From Methanosarcina sp. (GTDB taxonomy: Archaea > Halobacteriota > Methanosarcinia > Methanosarcinales > Methanosarcinaceae): a stretch of 6,707 nucleotides of DNA. Position 1 is the first letter of the stretch. Each line of letters starts with the position of its first letter. Location: NCBI GenBank assembly GCA_017883485.1, contig JADGNM010000143.1, forward strand, positions 1 to 6,707. The letters are read 5' to 3'. The notes beneath the pieces were generated by a model. That model saw only the letters and a list, made by a program, of their open reading frames with translations. It had not been told where the DNA came from and ran no database searches. Shown in pieces: positions 1-5,197 of this stretch. Made by a program: the position numbers and the translations under genes.

Positions 1-39
1 AATATCAGTAAACTTTGATTTTGGTCCCCGTTTCCCCAT
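1..39 (-). CDS. N-terminus of a probable transposase (partial, runs off the left edge)
   Basis: Only 13 codons are visible, reading MGKRGPKSKFTDI and continuing beyond the window. The basic MGKRGPK(P/S)KFTD start is one I associate with transposases of insertion sequences in Methanosarcina, but 13 residues cannot settle family or function. The ATG at 37-39 has no clear Shine-Dalgarno site. A TATA-like sequence (58-70, minus strand) is centred about 26 bases upstream, so a leaderless transcript is plausible. It lies behind the aroA stop in the same orientation, but the 120-base AT-rich gap with its own promoter argues against one operon. Confidence 0.4.
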   Translation of the reverse strand, partial: MGKRGPKSKFTDI

Positions 40-57
40 GTACGAATATATATTAGA

Positions 58-70
58 CATATTATATAAC
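58..70 (-). promoter_or_regulatory. TATA box for the partial transposase-like gene
   Basis: On the minus strand this reads GTTATATAATATG. Its centre is about 26 bases before the ATG at 39, the usual archaeal TATA-to-start-site distance, so transcription would begin at or next to the start codon. Confidence 0.35.
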
Positions 71-159
71 ATCAATCGAATACAAATTGACGACCCGAAT
101 GTTCACTATCCTGATAAACCTCGGGCTTTGAGTCTTGCGGTTCCAATATGAATGCTGAC

Positions 160-171
160 TTATTCCTGCTA
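160..171 (-). other. UAG terminator of aroA with tandem backup TAA
   Basis: aroA ends at TAG (169-171). If that codon were read through, as is possible in a pyrrolysine-using archaeon, translation would add only the UAG residue, Gln and Glu before TAA at 160-162. The protein already has its full family C-terminus, so UAG acts here as a stop. Confidence 0.7.
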
Positions 172-1452
172 GATCTGCTCAATTTTTACTCCAAGACTTT
201 GAACATCCTTAAAGAAGTCAGGGTACGAGACAGATACGGATTCAGTTGTATCAATTGTCGTATCTCCTGCTACCATTCCTGCTACTGCAAGCGCCATAAC
301 AATCCTGTGGTCGTGCCAGCCATGGACTGTGGCTCCATGTAATTTTCCTCCTGTGATGGTCAGGCTGTCCTTCTCTTCTGTAAGGCTGACTCCAAGCTTT
401 GGGAGTTCGGTTGCAAGAGCGCGAAGTCGGTCAGTTTCCTTATATCGAACATGCTCCGCATTTTCGATTCTGCTTGTCCCTTCGGCAACTGCAGCCAGGA
501 CAGCAACAGTCGGGACAAGGTCAGGGGTTGCCCCGGCATCAAAGGTGATAGCTTTTAATTGTCTGCCGCCTTTGACTGTTACAGTTCCGGCTTGTTTATC
601 CCATGTGATATTTGCTCCCATTTGTTCCAGGATCTCAATGATCAGCTTATCACCCTGTTTAGACGGGAAGAGGTTTTTGACTGTAACCTCAGACCCATCT
701 GTCACAACTGCAGATGCAAGCAGATAGGATGCAGAAGAAAAGTCGCCTGGAATTGTATAGTCTTTGAAGTCATACTTCTGTTTTCCGGGGATGATAAATT
801 TGGTGCCGTTTTCATTGTCAGTCCGGATTTTGACTCCTGCCAGTTCAAGCATTTCCAGAGTTACGTCCACATATGGTCTTGACTTCAATTTTCCTATAAT
901 AGAAAGAGTGGTGCCGTTTTTTGTAAGTGGGCAGGCTATGAGAAGGGCAGAGATAAACTGGGAACTGATAGAGCCGTTGATGTCCACCTCCGCTCCTTTA
1001 AGCCCACCTTTGACTATAATTGGAGCACTCTCGTTTCCCCGAGTGGAGCAGGCACTGGCCCCAAGCTTGTTGAGAACTTCAAGGAGAGGCCCGTTGGGAC
1101 GGGTGCGAAGGGAAGAATCTCCGGTAAGCACTGTGATTCCATTGGTAAGGGCTGCTATTGCGGTCATGAAGCGAAGGGTAGTCCCTGAATTTGCAGCGTC
1201 AATTACGTCATCTGGGACATTGGGTTTTCCGTCAAAGCCATGAATTATTAGATTCTCTTCCTTTCTTTCAATAGAGGCCCCGAACATTTTGGAAGCCCGG
1301 ACTGTAGCAAGGGTATCGGCTGACAGCAGAGGACGGCGAACAATCGATTCTTTTGAAAGGGCTGCCAGGGTTATAGCCCTGTGAGTATAACTTTTTGAGG
1401 GTGGGGCAAAGACTTCCCCTTTAAGTGATGATTTGCCGATGGAAACATGCAT
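169..1452 (-). CDS. aroA: 3-phosphoshikimate 1-carboxyvinyltransferase (EPSP synthase)
   Basis: It transfers the enolpyruvyl group of PEP to shikimate 3-phosphate in the cytoplasmic shikimate pathway to aromatic amino acids. In the 427-residue form, family signatures run in order: SKSYTHRA near 20-27 (the Lys-Ser and Arg that bind substrate), ANSGTTLRF near 87-95, RTRPNGP near 116-122, GDFSSAS near 236-242, the catalytic Asp in TPDLVPT (about 311), RYKETDRL with the catalytic Glu near 339, DHR near 381-383, and a closing SYPDFF. Length is normal for the family. The frame is open to an ATG at 1479, nine codons earlier; I chose 1452 because the known archaeal proteins begin M-(R/H)-(V/A)-SI-K at this point. 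Neither start has a good Shine-Dalgarno site. It follows the thymidylate synthase closely, so the two are probably co-transcribed. The stop is TAG, with TAA two codons later (160-162). Confidence 0.96.
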   Translation of the reverse strand: MHVSIGKSSLKGEVFAPPSKSYTHRAITLAALSKESIVRRPLLSADTLATVRASKMFGASIERKEENLIIHGFDGKPNVPDDVIDAANSGTTLRFMTAIAALTNGITVLTGDSSLRTRPNGPLLEVLNKLGASACSTRGNESAPIIVKGGLKGAEVDINGSISSQFISALLIACPLTKNGTTLSIIGKLKSRPYVDVTLEMLELAGVKIRTDNENGTKFIIPGKQKYDFKDYTIPGDFSSASYLLASAVVTDGSEVTVKNLFPSKQGDKLIIEILEQMGANITWDKQAGTVTVKGGRQLKAITFDAGATPDLVPTVAVLAAVAEGTSRIENAEHVRYKETDRLRALATELPKLGVSLTEEKDSLTITGGKLHGATVHGWHDHRIVMALAVAGMVAGDTTIDTTESVSVSYPDFFKDVQSLGVKIEQI

Positions 1453-1498
1453 GTAAATCAGAGCTCTTATATTCTTCATATTGTATTTTTTCCGAGAT

Positions 1499-2152
1499 TC
1501 AACTCACACTTTTCACAATATTTTCCACCGCATCCCAGTCATGGTCATAAACATGGGCTGAAATGCTGACGGTAGTTATCATTCCGGGTTTTATTCCTAC
1601 CCCGTCGGCCACATATTCGAGGAGTTTCGAGAGCCCGTAAAGGTTTGCAGGGTAAGCCCCCCCGAAATCGTGACTCCTAAAGAGGGTGGTGAGATGCACC
1701 TTCCCATTCCTGATCTTAAAATCATCCAGCATCATGCAGGGAACTTCATTTACTTTCGTATCCACAGGCGGGATCCAGGTTACGGCGATTGCTCGCCTGG
1801 AGGTGGGACTTTCCTGTAGCTTCCCGATTACGTATTCTATCTGGTCCACTTTTCCGTCCCAGTTTCGAAGGCGCTGCTCGTATGTGTATTCAAAGTCCTG
1901 TGCGTTTTCTCCCGAGATCAACTGTTTTGCGTACTCTTCGAGCCTTTCTTCATTCCATGCAGTATCTTCAGGAATCTTATCAGTGTAGGGATCTTCAATT
2001 ACTATCATCAAGTCCATGAATTCCTTTATCTGATTCCCTCTTTCATCGGTAATCACCTTCCCATGATTCCAGATGATGTTAAGCCCGCGGTACCATGCAT
2101 CAGAGATACTCTTTGCCCTGATGATCCTGCCAATCTCAAATTTATCTTCCAT
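1499..2152 (-). CDS. thyA: thymidylate synthase, short archaeal type
   Basis: It methylates dUMP to dTMP using a methylene-tetrahydropterin cofactor. At 217 residues it is shorter than the roughly 264 of the bacterial enzyme, as expected for the methanogen group. Active-site elements are visible in order: SRR at 118-120 (phosphate-binding arginines), the nucleophile Cys139 in VPCMMLDDF, FRSHD at 158-162 (Arg, Ser and Asp equivalent to RSCD in E. coli), the Asn in YPANLYGL at 170, and SAHVYDHD with His200 and Tyr202. The start ATG at 2152 follows an AGGGGA sequence about nine bases away and a TATA box at 2193-2206. aroA starts 19 to 46 bases after its TGA stop, depending on the aroA start, in the same direction. 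Whether the donor is a folate or sarcinapterin cannot be told from the sequence. Confidence 0.93.
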   Translation of the reverse strand: MEDKFEIGRIIRAKSISDAWYRGLNIIWNHGKVITDERGNQIKEFMDLMIVIEDPYTDKIPEDTAWNEERLEEYAKQLISGENAQDFEYTYEQRLRNWDGKVDQIEYVIGKLQESPTSRRAIAVTWIPPVDTKVNEVPCMMLDDFKIRNGKVHLTTLFRSHDFGGAYPANLYGLSKLLEYVADGVGIKPGMITTVSISAHVYDHDWDAVENIVKSVS

Positions 2153-2467
2153 TGAAAATTCCCCTAATAACTCTCAGGCCAGGGTGTGGACAATTAATAT
2201 ATTTGTAGTATTCTAGTCTACAAAAATATCTTTCATACACGATTTTAGTGGGTATTCTTTATCCTTTTCTTTTTATCTGTCACTCTCTTTTATAAGTGCT
2301 TTCTCACTGGGTGATTTAATGGCTTTAAGACATTCTTACACCTTGATAGCATATAGCACACTTAATTTAATAGAATTTCGTCGAGAGAAAGATTAAAAAA
2401 TTAGAAAAAAAATGACTGAAAAAAAGAAATTAAAAGAAAGGAAAAAGTAAAGGCCTGAGAAACTTTC
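2153..2467. other. intergenic region between htpX and thyA
   Basis: This 315-base AT-rich gap holds the htpX terminator at its right end and the thyA promoter at its left end. I see no open frame with a credible start and no RNA gene in between (about 2225-2394). Confidence 0.6.
2193..2224 (-). promoter_or_regulatory. promoter of the thyA-aroA operon with overlapping inverted repeat
   Basis: On the minus strand the AT-rich box AAATATATTAAT (2193-2204) lies about 48 bases before the thyA ATG, giving an expected leader of about 20 to 25 bases. An inverted repeat, TTTGTAG (2202-2208) and CTACAAA (2218-2224) separated by nine bases, overlaps the upstream end of the box where the BRE would be. 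It is therefore a candidate regulator site. Confidence 0.45.
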
Positions 2468-2471
2468 TCAG
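2395..2471 (-). terminator. htpX transcription terminator: hairpin plus repeated T tracts
   Basis: The minus strand has a near-perfect palindrome, CTGAGAAAGTTTCTCAG (2455-2471), that includes the htpX TGA stop. It is followed by a long pyrimidine stretch with several T runs of four to eight bases (2395-2450). Runs of U are the main archaeal termination signal. Confidence 0.65.
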
Positions 2472-3328
2472 AACCTCATTGCCCTCAGGCGTTTGACTCT
2501 CTCCTTGGTTGCGGGGTGGGTGCTGAAAAGTGACTGGATAGTCCCTCCCTTTAGGGGATTGACAATAAACATGTGGGCGCTGTTTTCCCGCGGCTGCACA
2601 TCCGAGACGCTTGGCTTGAAGTTGGAATTCCCGTATTCGAGTTTCTGCAAGGCATCAGCAAGTGCCCAGGGTTTTTTACAAATGCGAGCTCCTTCAGCAT
2701 CTGCTACATATTCTCTTGACCTTGAGATTGCAAGCTGGATCAGGGTTGCAGCAATTGGTGCCAGGATTATCATCGCTATAAAGCCTATTATTCCTCCGTT
2801 GTCATCGTCTCTGCTGCCAATGCCGCCGAAAATAGCAGCCCACTGCGCCATGGTTGCCAGCATTGTGATAACACCTGCAATGGTTGCAGCCACTGCACTT
2901 ATCAGCGTATCTCTATTCATTACGTGCGCCAGTTCGTGTGCCAGCACGCCTTCGATTTCTTCAAACGAGAGCAGGTTAAGAATTCCGGTCGTAACGGCCA
3001 CAGCTGCATGCTTCGGATCCCTGCCTGTTGCAAATGCATTTGGCATCCCGGACTCGACAATGTACACTTTGGGTTTTGGCAGCCCTGCCTTCAGAGCCAG
3101 CCCGTCGACGATCCTGTGCAGGTTCGGAGACTCAGCAGGGGTAACTTCTTTTGCCCCGTACATCTTAAGTACTATCTTATCACTGTACCAGTAACTTCCG
3201 AAATTGATAATTACTGCAAACAGGAATGCAATAATCATTCCGCCCGTACCGCCAAAGTAATCTCCTATTAAAACAAGGAGCCCTGTAAGGGCAGCAAGCA
3301 AAACCGTAGTTTTAAGCATGTTCTTCAT
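2468..3328 (-). CDS. htpX: HtpX-type membrane zinc metalloprotease
   Basis: A family M48 protease anchored in the cytoplasmic membrane and involved in membrane protein quality control. Two hydrophobic segments lie at about 6-22 and 29-48. The catalytic motif [10 protein letters not shown] begins at His131 (His131, Glu132, His135), and the third zinc ligand is Glu206 in [11 protein letters not shown]. Two more hydrophobic stretches (about 144-170 and 179-201) separate these motifs, as is usual. The C-terminus has the family [13 protein letters not shown] near 269-281. The length of 286 is normal for HtpX. The ATG at 3328 is favoured over Met4 because GTGAG sits five bases before it. No partner gene is adjacent, so it is probably a single-gene transcript, with a terminator directly behind it and a hairpin in its leader. 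Confidence 0.95.
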   Translation of the reverse strand: MKNMLKTTVLLAALTGLLVLIGDYFGGTGGMIIAFLFAVIINFGSYWYSDKIVLKMYGAKEVTPAESPNLHRIVDGLALKAGLPKPKVYIVESGMPNAFATGRDPKHAAVAVTTGILNLLSFEEIEGVLAHELAHVMNRDTLISAVAATIAGVITMLATMAQWAAIFGGIGSRDDDNGGIIGFIAMIILAPIAATLIQLAISRSREYVADAEGARICKKPWALADALQKLEYGNSNFKPSVSDVQPRENSAHMFIVNPLKGGTIQSLFSTHPATKERVKRLRAMRF

Positions 3329-3348
3329 GACTTCTCACACGACGTCCT

Positions 3349-3366
3349 CCCAGACTAAAGTCTGGG
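3349..3366. promoter_or_regulatory. perfect palindrome in the htpX leader
   Basis: CCCAGACTAAAGTCTGGG has perfect eight-base arms around AA, starts 21 bases upstream of the htpX ATG, and would form a stable hairpin in the htpX mRNA leader. It could be a translational control element. It could also be the relic end of an IS200/IS605-type element, since such elements carry subterminal hairpins. Nothing visible decides between the two. Confidence 0.4.
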
Positions 3367-3427
3367 TTTTCAGTCTTTGATTCTAATTTCTGGACTTATT
3401 TTTATAAATTAGACCGAGTAGAATCGA

Positions 3428-3458
3428 ATGTATATATTGTGAATACCAATATATATTC
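3428..3458 (-). promoter_or_regulatory. htpX promoter: two candidate TATA boxes
   Basis: On the minus strand AATATATAC (about 3429-3438) and AATATATATTGG (about 3446-3457) are two TATA-like boxes 18 bases apart. The nearer one predicts a start site around 3408 and an untranslated leader of roughly 80 bases, which would contain the palindrome at 3349-3366. Confidence 0.4.
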
Positions 3459-3575
3459 TTTGTCCCGGATCATATAGGTTGATACAATTGTATTATTCTA
3501 CTGCCCTATTTGCCTAAAATAATCCTCAAATTCTTTAAAATCGGAAAATTTATTCTCAAATTGGGAAATTTCATC

Positions 3576-3634
3576 TATTCTAAAGCGTGTTTATTTCCCC
3601 CTTTGACATACCCCTATGTCTAAACTTTAGAATA
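3576..3634. repeat. nested inverted repeat (hairpin within a hairpin)
   Basis: Perfect ten-base outer arms, TATTCTAAAG (3576-3585) and CTTTAGAATA (3625-3634), enclose a second perfect hairpin, GACATA-CCCC-TATGTC (3605-3620). No gene overlaps it. It could be a small structured RNA, a miniature element or a protein-binding site. Confidence 0.4.
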
Positions 3635-3790
3635 TTCAATAGTATCTCTGTTTTAGTATATTTACATTTGGTTTGTTTTGGGTTTTAGTTTTGGTTCGGA
3701 ATTGAACTAAATTTCATTAACTGAATATCAATACTTCAATGAACCCAGGAGCTACTCAATTTACTGAAGTAGTCTCTTTATCATCTTTAG

Positions 3791-3849
3791 AATTTCTGAA
3801 AGATTTTGGAGTTTGTCCGATATGTCGGTAGATTATTGAGAGGTTATTT
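3791..3849. repeat. 59-base diverged direct repeat, copy 1
   Basis: It aligns without gaps to 4561-4619 at roughly 80 percent identity by eye and ends in the shared TGAGAGGTTATTT. The copies are in the same orientation, exactly 770 bases apart, and bracket the nifX-like gene. Similarity does not extend beyond the 59 bases. Confidence 0.5.
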
Positions 3850-3950
3850 AATCAGGACTTACTCACTTGAAGTACTAAACTAAGTACAAAAAATTATATT
3901 TTAAACATGAATTTGAACAGTTAAGGGTTTATTGCTATTGTTTTCTCAGT

Positions 3951-4277
3951 TCAACTCGTAAGTCCTATATTTTTTAAAGCTTCATGGATAAAATATGGAG
4001 CTTCTATTGGTTTGATCCCGTTTTTTCTTAATTCCTCTTCCGGTCGCCTTCCGATTCTGGCGCAGAGCAAAGCTTCACAGTCTGTAATCAAAGAAATTGT
4101 TCTGCTCAAAACCTCATCTGCGTTCCCGTAATCAGCCGAACCACATAGAGGTGTAATCTCTCTAGCTTCTATGAATCGTATTTCATCGCAATTAACCTCA
4201 AATATCAAAAAGCGAGATGCTTTTCCAAAATGCTGATTGATAACCTTACCGTCACTTGAAACAACTGCTACTTTCAT
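3951..4277 (-). CDS. NifX-like dinitrogenase iron-molybdenum cofactor family protein
   Basis: A 108-residue single-domain cytoplasmic protein of the NifX/NafY/NifB-C-terminal family, whose members bind nitrogenase cofactor precursors or other iron-sulfur clusters. It opens with KVAVVSSDGKVINQHFGKA, and HFG at 16-18 is the family's ligand motif. A strand rich in I/F follows (FLIFEV), then Cys45 in PLCGSAD, DCEALLCARIG at 66-76 matching the usual DC-x-A-(V/L)-L-x-x-(R/G)-IG segment, and the closing GIKPIEAPYFIHEAL. The length is that of a complete member. The ATG at 4277 is supported by AGGAGATGA starting about 13 bases upstream. No nif structural or NifB gene is nearby, so its target is unknown; many methanogen members are not nitrogen-fixation genes. 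A short leaderless ORF precedes it. Confidence 0.85.
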   Translation of the reverse strand: MKVAVVSSDGKVINQHFGKASRFLIFEVNCDEIRFIEAREITPLCGSADYGNADEVLSRTISLITDCEALLCARIGRRPEEELRKNGIKPIEAPYFIHEALKNIGLTS

Positions 4278-4309
4278 TCTTTCATCTCCTTTTAATCCCT
4301 AACTGCGAT

Positions 4310-4399
4310 TCATGTTCTAAATCTTGTAATGAAAAGAGGGCAGGAGTACTTACGCCGGTCATACTCGGAAACAGGTAATTCTAAACCTTCATCTGTCAT
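4310..4399 (-). CDS. possible leaderless 29-residue ORF upstream of the nifX-like gene
   Basis: The frame starts at the ATG 4397-4399 and reads MTDEGLELPVSEYDRRKYSC and nine more residues to TGA. There is no Shine-Dalgarno site. The TATA box at 4415-4428 is centred about 23 bases before the ATG, so the transcript would start at or beside this codon. It ends 32 bases before the nifX-like start, so it could be a leader peptide for that gene or simply an open stretch in its leader. I do not recognise the sequence, and at 29 codons chance is a fair explanation. Confidence 0.3.
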   Translation of the reverse strand: MTDEGLELPVSEYDRRKYSCPLFITRFRT

Positions 4400-4414
4400 A
4401 ACGTCGATTAAACT

Positions 4415-4428
4415 CAATATATATACTC
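4415..4428 (-). promoter_or_regulatory. TATA box for the nifX-like unit
   Basis: The minus strand reads GAGTATATATATTG, the clearest TATA box in the window. It predicts transcription from about 4396-4399, giving the nifX-like gene a leader of about 120 bases that includes the 29-codon ORF. Confidence 0.5.
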
Positions 4429-4518
4429 AACATATTTTGTACCTGGTTTTGCTCCTCAAACGCATCAGTTAACCTTTAAAAATAGAAAACAAAAATTTGA
4501 ACATCGAATTAACATAAG

Positions 4519-4558
4519 ATTAACCTGTTAATTATTGGCACAAGATTAACCTGTTATC
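4519..4558. promoter_or_regulatory. two copies of the TAAC-CT-GTTA palindrome (possible operators)
   Basis: ATTAACCTGTTAAT (4519-4532) is a perfect palindrome around CT. ATTAACCTGTTATC (4545-4558) keeps the ten-base core. Both sit in a 15-base direct repeat, AAGATTAACCTGTTA, with a period of 26 bases (4516 and 4542). They lie about 100 bases upstream of the TATA box at 4415-4428. A third core copy lies at 5049-5060. Confidence 0.4.
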
Positions 4559-4560
4559 AA

Positions 4561-4619
4561 AATTTGTAAGGGTTTTTGGAGGTTGTCTGATATTTATGTA
4601 GACTACTGAGAGGTTATTT
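4561..4619. repeat. 59-base diverged direct repeat, copy 2
   Basis: Partner of 3791-3849, same orientation. It starts 14 bases downstream of the stop codon of the 52-codon gene at 4633-4791 and adjoins the paired palindromes at 4519-4558. Confidence 0.5.
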
Positions 4620-4632
4620 CACTCTTTTTGTG

Positions 4633-4791
4633 TTATTCCTCTCCCATTTCTTTTCTGAATTCTATGTAATCCCTTTCGACTTCTTCGAGCTTATATTCCA
4701 TTTTCATACCCCATTTTAGAGCATAATTGGAGGTTATTGAATGGTTGTTTATAGACAAATCCTTTTTAACAATGTGTCTTTTCCGGTTCAC
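4633..4791 (-). CDS. small hypothetical protein, translationally coupled to the gene before it
   Basis: A 52-residue frame beginning at GTG (4789-4791), which overlaps the TGA of the preceding 68-codon gene as GTGA, a typical sign of translational coupling. It starts MNRKRHIVKKDLSINNHSIT. The second half, from EYKLEEVERDYIEFRKEM, is charged and likely helical. It ends in TAA. I do not recognise a family; the basic start and amphipathic C-terminus would suit a small DNA-binding or adaptor protein, but that is only a suggestion. Use of an internal ATG at 4704-4706 (24 residues) is possible. It follows a frame whose own protein is odd, so the pair could also be a decayed or frameshifted single gene. 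Confidence 0.45.
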   Translation of the reverse strand: MNRKRHIVKKDLSINNHSITSNYALKWGMKMEYKLEEVERDYIEFRKEMGEE

Positions 4792-4994
4792 TCTTGAATT
4801 TGGATTTTTGTTGCATGGATGACCCTGATATTTTCCATGATTTTCGTTTCATCAGGAGTTAAAATCATACCGTTACTGAACAAAAATCCGTATCTTTCCA
4901 CGATTTCCATTTCGTCAGGGGTTAAAAGCATGCCGCTGCGAAACAAAAACCCATGTACCGGTCTTGGACGCTTCTCTTCTGCTGTTTCTTTCAT
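4788..4994 (-). CDS. small hypothetical protein with a 21-residue tandem duplication
   Basis: A 68-residue, probably soluble protein of unknown function. After a charged 14-residue start it carries two adjacent 21-residue units (15-35 and 36-56) of the form GFLF-x-x-GM-x-LTPDE-x-x-I-x-E, identical at 13 of 21 positions, then the tail IRVIHATKIQIQE. The DNA shows the same 63-base period (4831-4956). The ATG at 4994 has AGGTGA seven bases upstream, which decides the start. A stronger AGGAGG lies further up (5025-5030), with no usable start codon at the right distance (ATA at 5016-5018, in frame). Its stop overlaps the GTG of the 52-codon gene, so the two probably form an operon from the promoter at 5070-5080. 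I know of no characterised homologue. Confidence 0.6.
   Translation of the reverse strand: MKETAEEKRPRPVHGFLFRSGMLLTPDEMEIVERYGFLFSNGMILTPDETKIMENIRVIHATKIQIQE
4831..4956. repeat. 63-base tandem duplication inside the 68-codon gene
   Basis: Two adjacent 63-base units (4831-4893 and 4894-4956) start TTTTCCATGA and CTTTCCACGA on the plus strand and stay aligned throughout. The period is a multiple of three and preserves the frame, so the protein is duplicated too. Confidence 0.75.
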
Positions 4995-5033
4995 CTCCGG
5001 GTCACCTATCCTTAATATGTAATTCCTCCTTTT

Positions 5034-5080
5034 ATTAACAGGAATACAGTAACCTGTTACCTAGTTAATGATATAAATAA
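5034..5080 (-). promoter_or_regulatory. promoter and candidate operator of the 68/52-codon gene pair
   Basis: On the minus strand the TATA-like TTATTTATATC occupies 5070-5080, predicting a start site near 5048-5050. The palindrome GTAACCTGTTAC (5049-5060, written on the plus strand) lies between TATA and the start site. A further half site, ATTAACAGG (5034-5042), lies just downstream. Archaeal repressor sites commonly sit here. The core is the same as in the two copies at 4519-4558. Confidence 0.42.
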
Positions 5081-5127
5081 TTTTCTATCGACCAAGTGGA
5101 ATATTTCAACAAAACTCCCAATAGTAC

Positions 5128-5177
5128 AAAAATTGGCTGCTTAATTCTGAAAAAGGATACTTAAACTTTCTCAGAAT
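5128..5177 (-). terminator. terminator behind the DHFR/RibD-C family gene
   Basis: A twelve-pair stem with one mismatch (5144-5155 with 5166-5177) encloses a ten-base loop, beginning 20 bases after the TAA stop. On the minus strand it is followed by a run of five T (5128-5132). Confidence 0.55.
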
Positions 5178-5197
5178 AAAAAAAGTATTTTAAGTGG

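Larger units (their letters stand above)
1..120 (-). mobile_element. possible edge of an insertion sequence
   Basis: The transposase-like N-terminus at 1-39 implies that an element's 5' end lies between it and aroA. A possible boundary is near 120, where the minus strand begins GGTTTATCAGGATAGTGAAC (101-120), which would be a terminal inverted repeat. The matching repeat and the target duplication lie outside the window, so both the element and its limit are inferred. Confidence 0.22.
3329..3950. other. gene-free AT-rich region between the nifX-like gene and htpX
   Basis: These 620 bases hold the htpX leader hairpin and promoter, a nested inverted repeat (3576-3634), an imperfect inverted repeat around TACTTCA and TGAAGTA (3732-3771), and one copy of a 59-base repeat (3791-3849). 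I found no open frame with a believable start and composition on either strand. Confidence 0.55.

Noticed and set aside
329..1243. Plus-strand open frames opposite aroA (for example 329-727 and 764-1243)
   Set aside because: They are antisense to a gene with complete family motifs, have no recognisable sequence of their own and no supporting start signals.
2493..3271. Long plus-strand frames opposite htpX, up to 233 codons
   Set aside because: Shadows of the htpX codon pattern; htpX on the minus strand has all catalytic motifs.
4516..4556. CRISPR array suggested by the 15-base direct repeats
   Set aside because: Only two short copies, a spacer of 11 bases, and no cas genes.
4519..4558. Nitrogen-regulator (NrpR) operator for the nifX-like gene
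   Set aside because: The palindrome TAAC-CT-GTTA does not match the NrpR operator pattern as I know it, and it lies well upstream of the TATA box.
3791..4619. Similar minus-strand peptides encoded by the two 59-base repeats (NNLS-x-x-Y and P-K blocks)
   Set aside because: Stop codons lie immediately upstream in both copies and no start exists; treated as a non-coding repeat.
4819..5022. 67-codon plus-strand frame opposite the repeat protein
   Set aside because: It also shows the 21-residue period because the DNA is repeated, but it lacks a Shine-Dalgarno site or promoter, whereas the minus-strand frame has AGGTGA, a TATA box and the coupled second gene.
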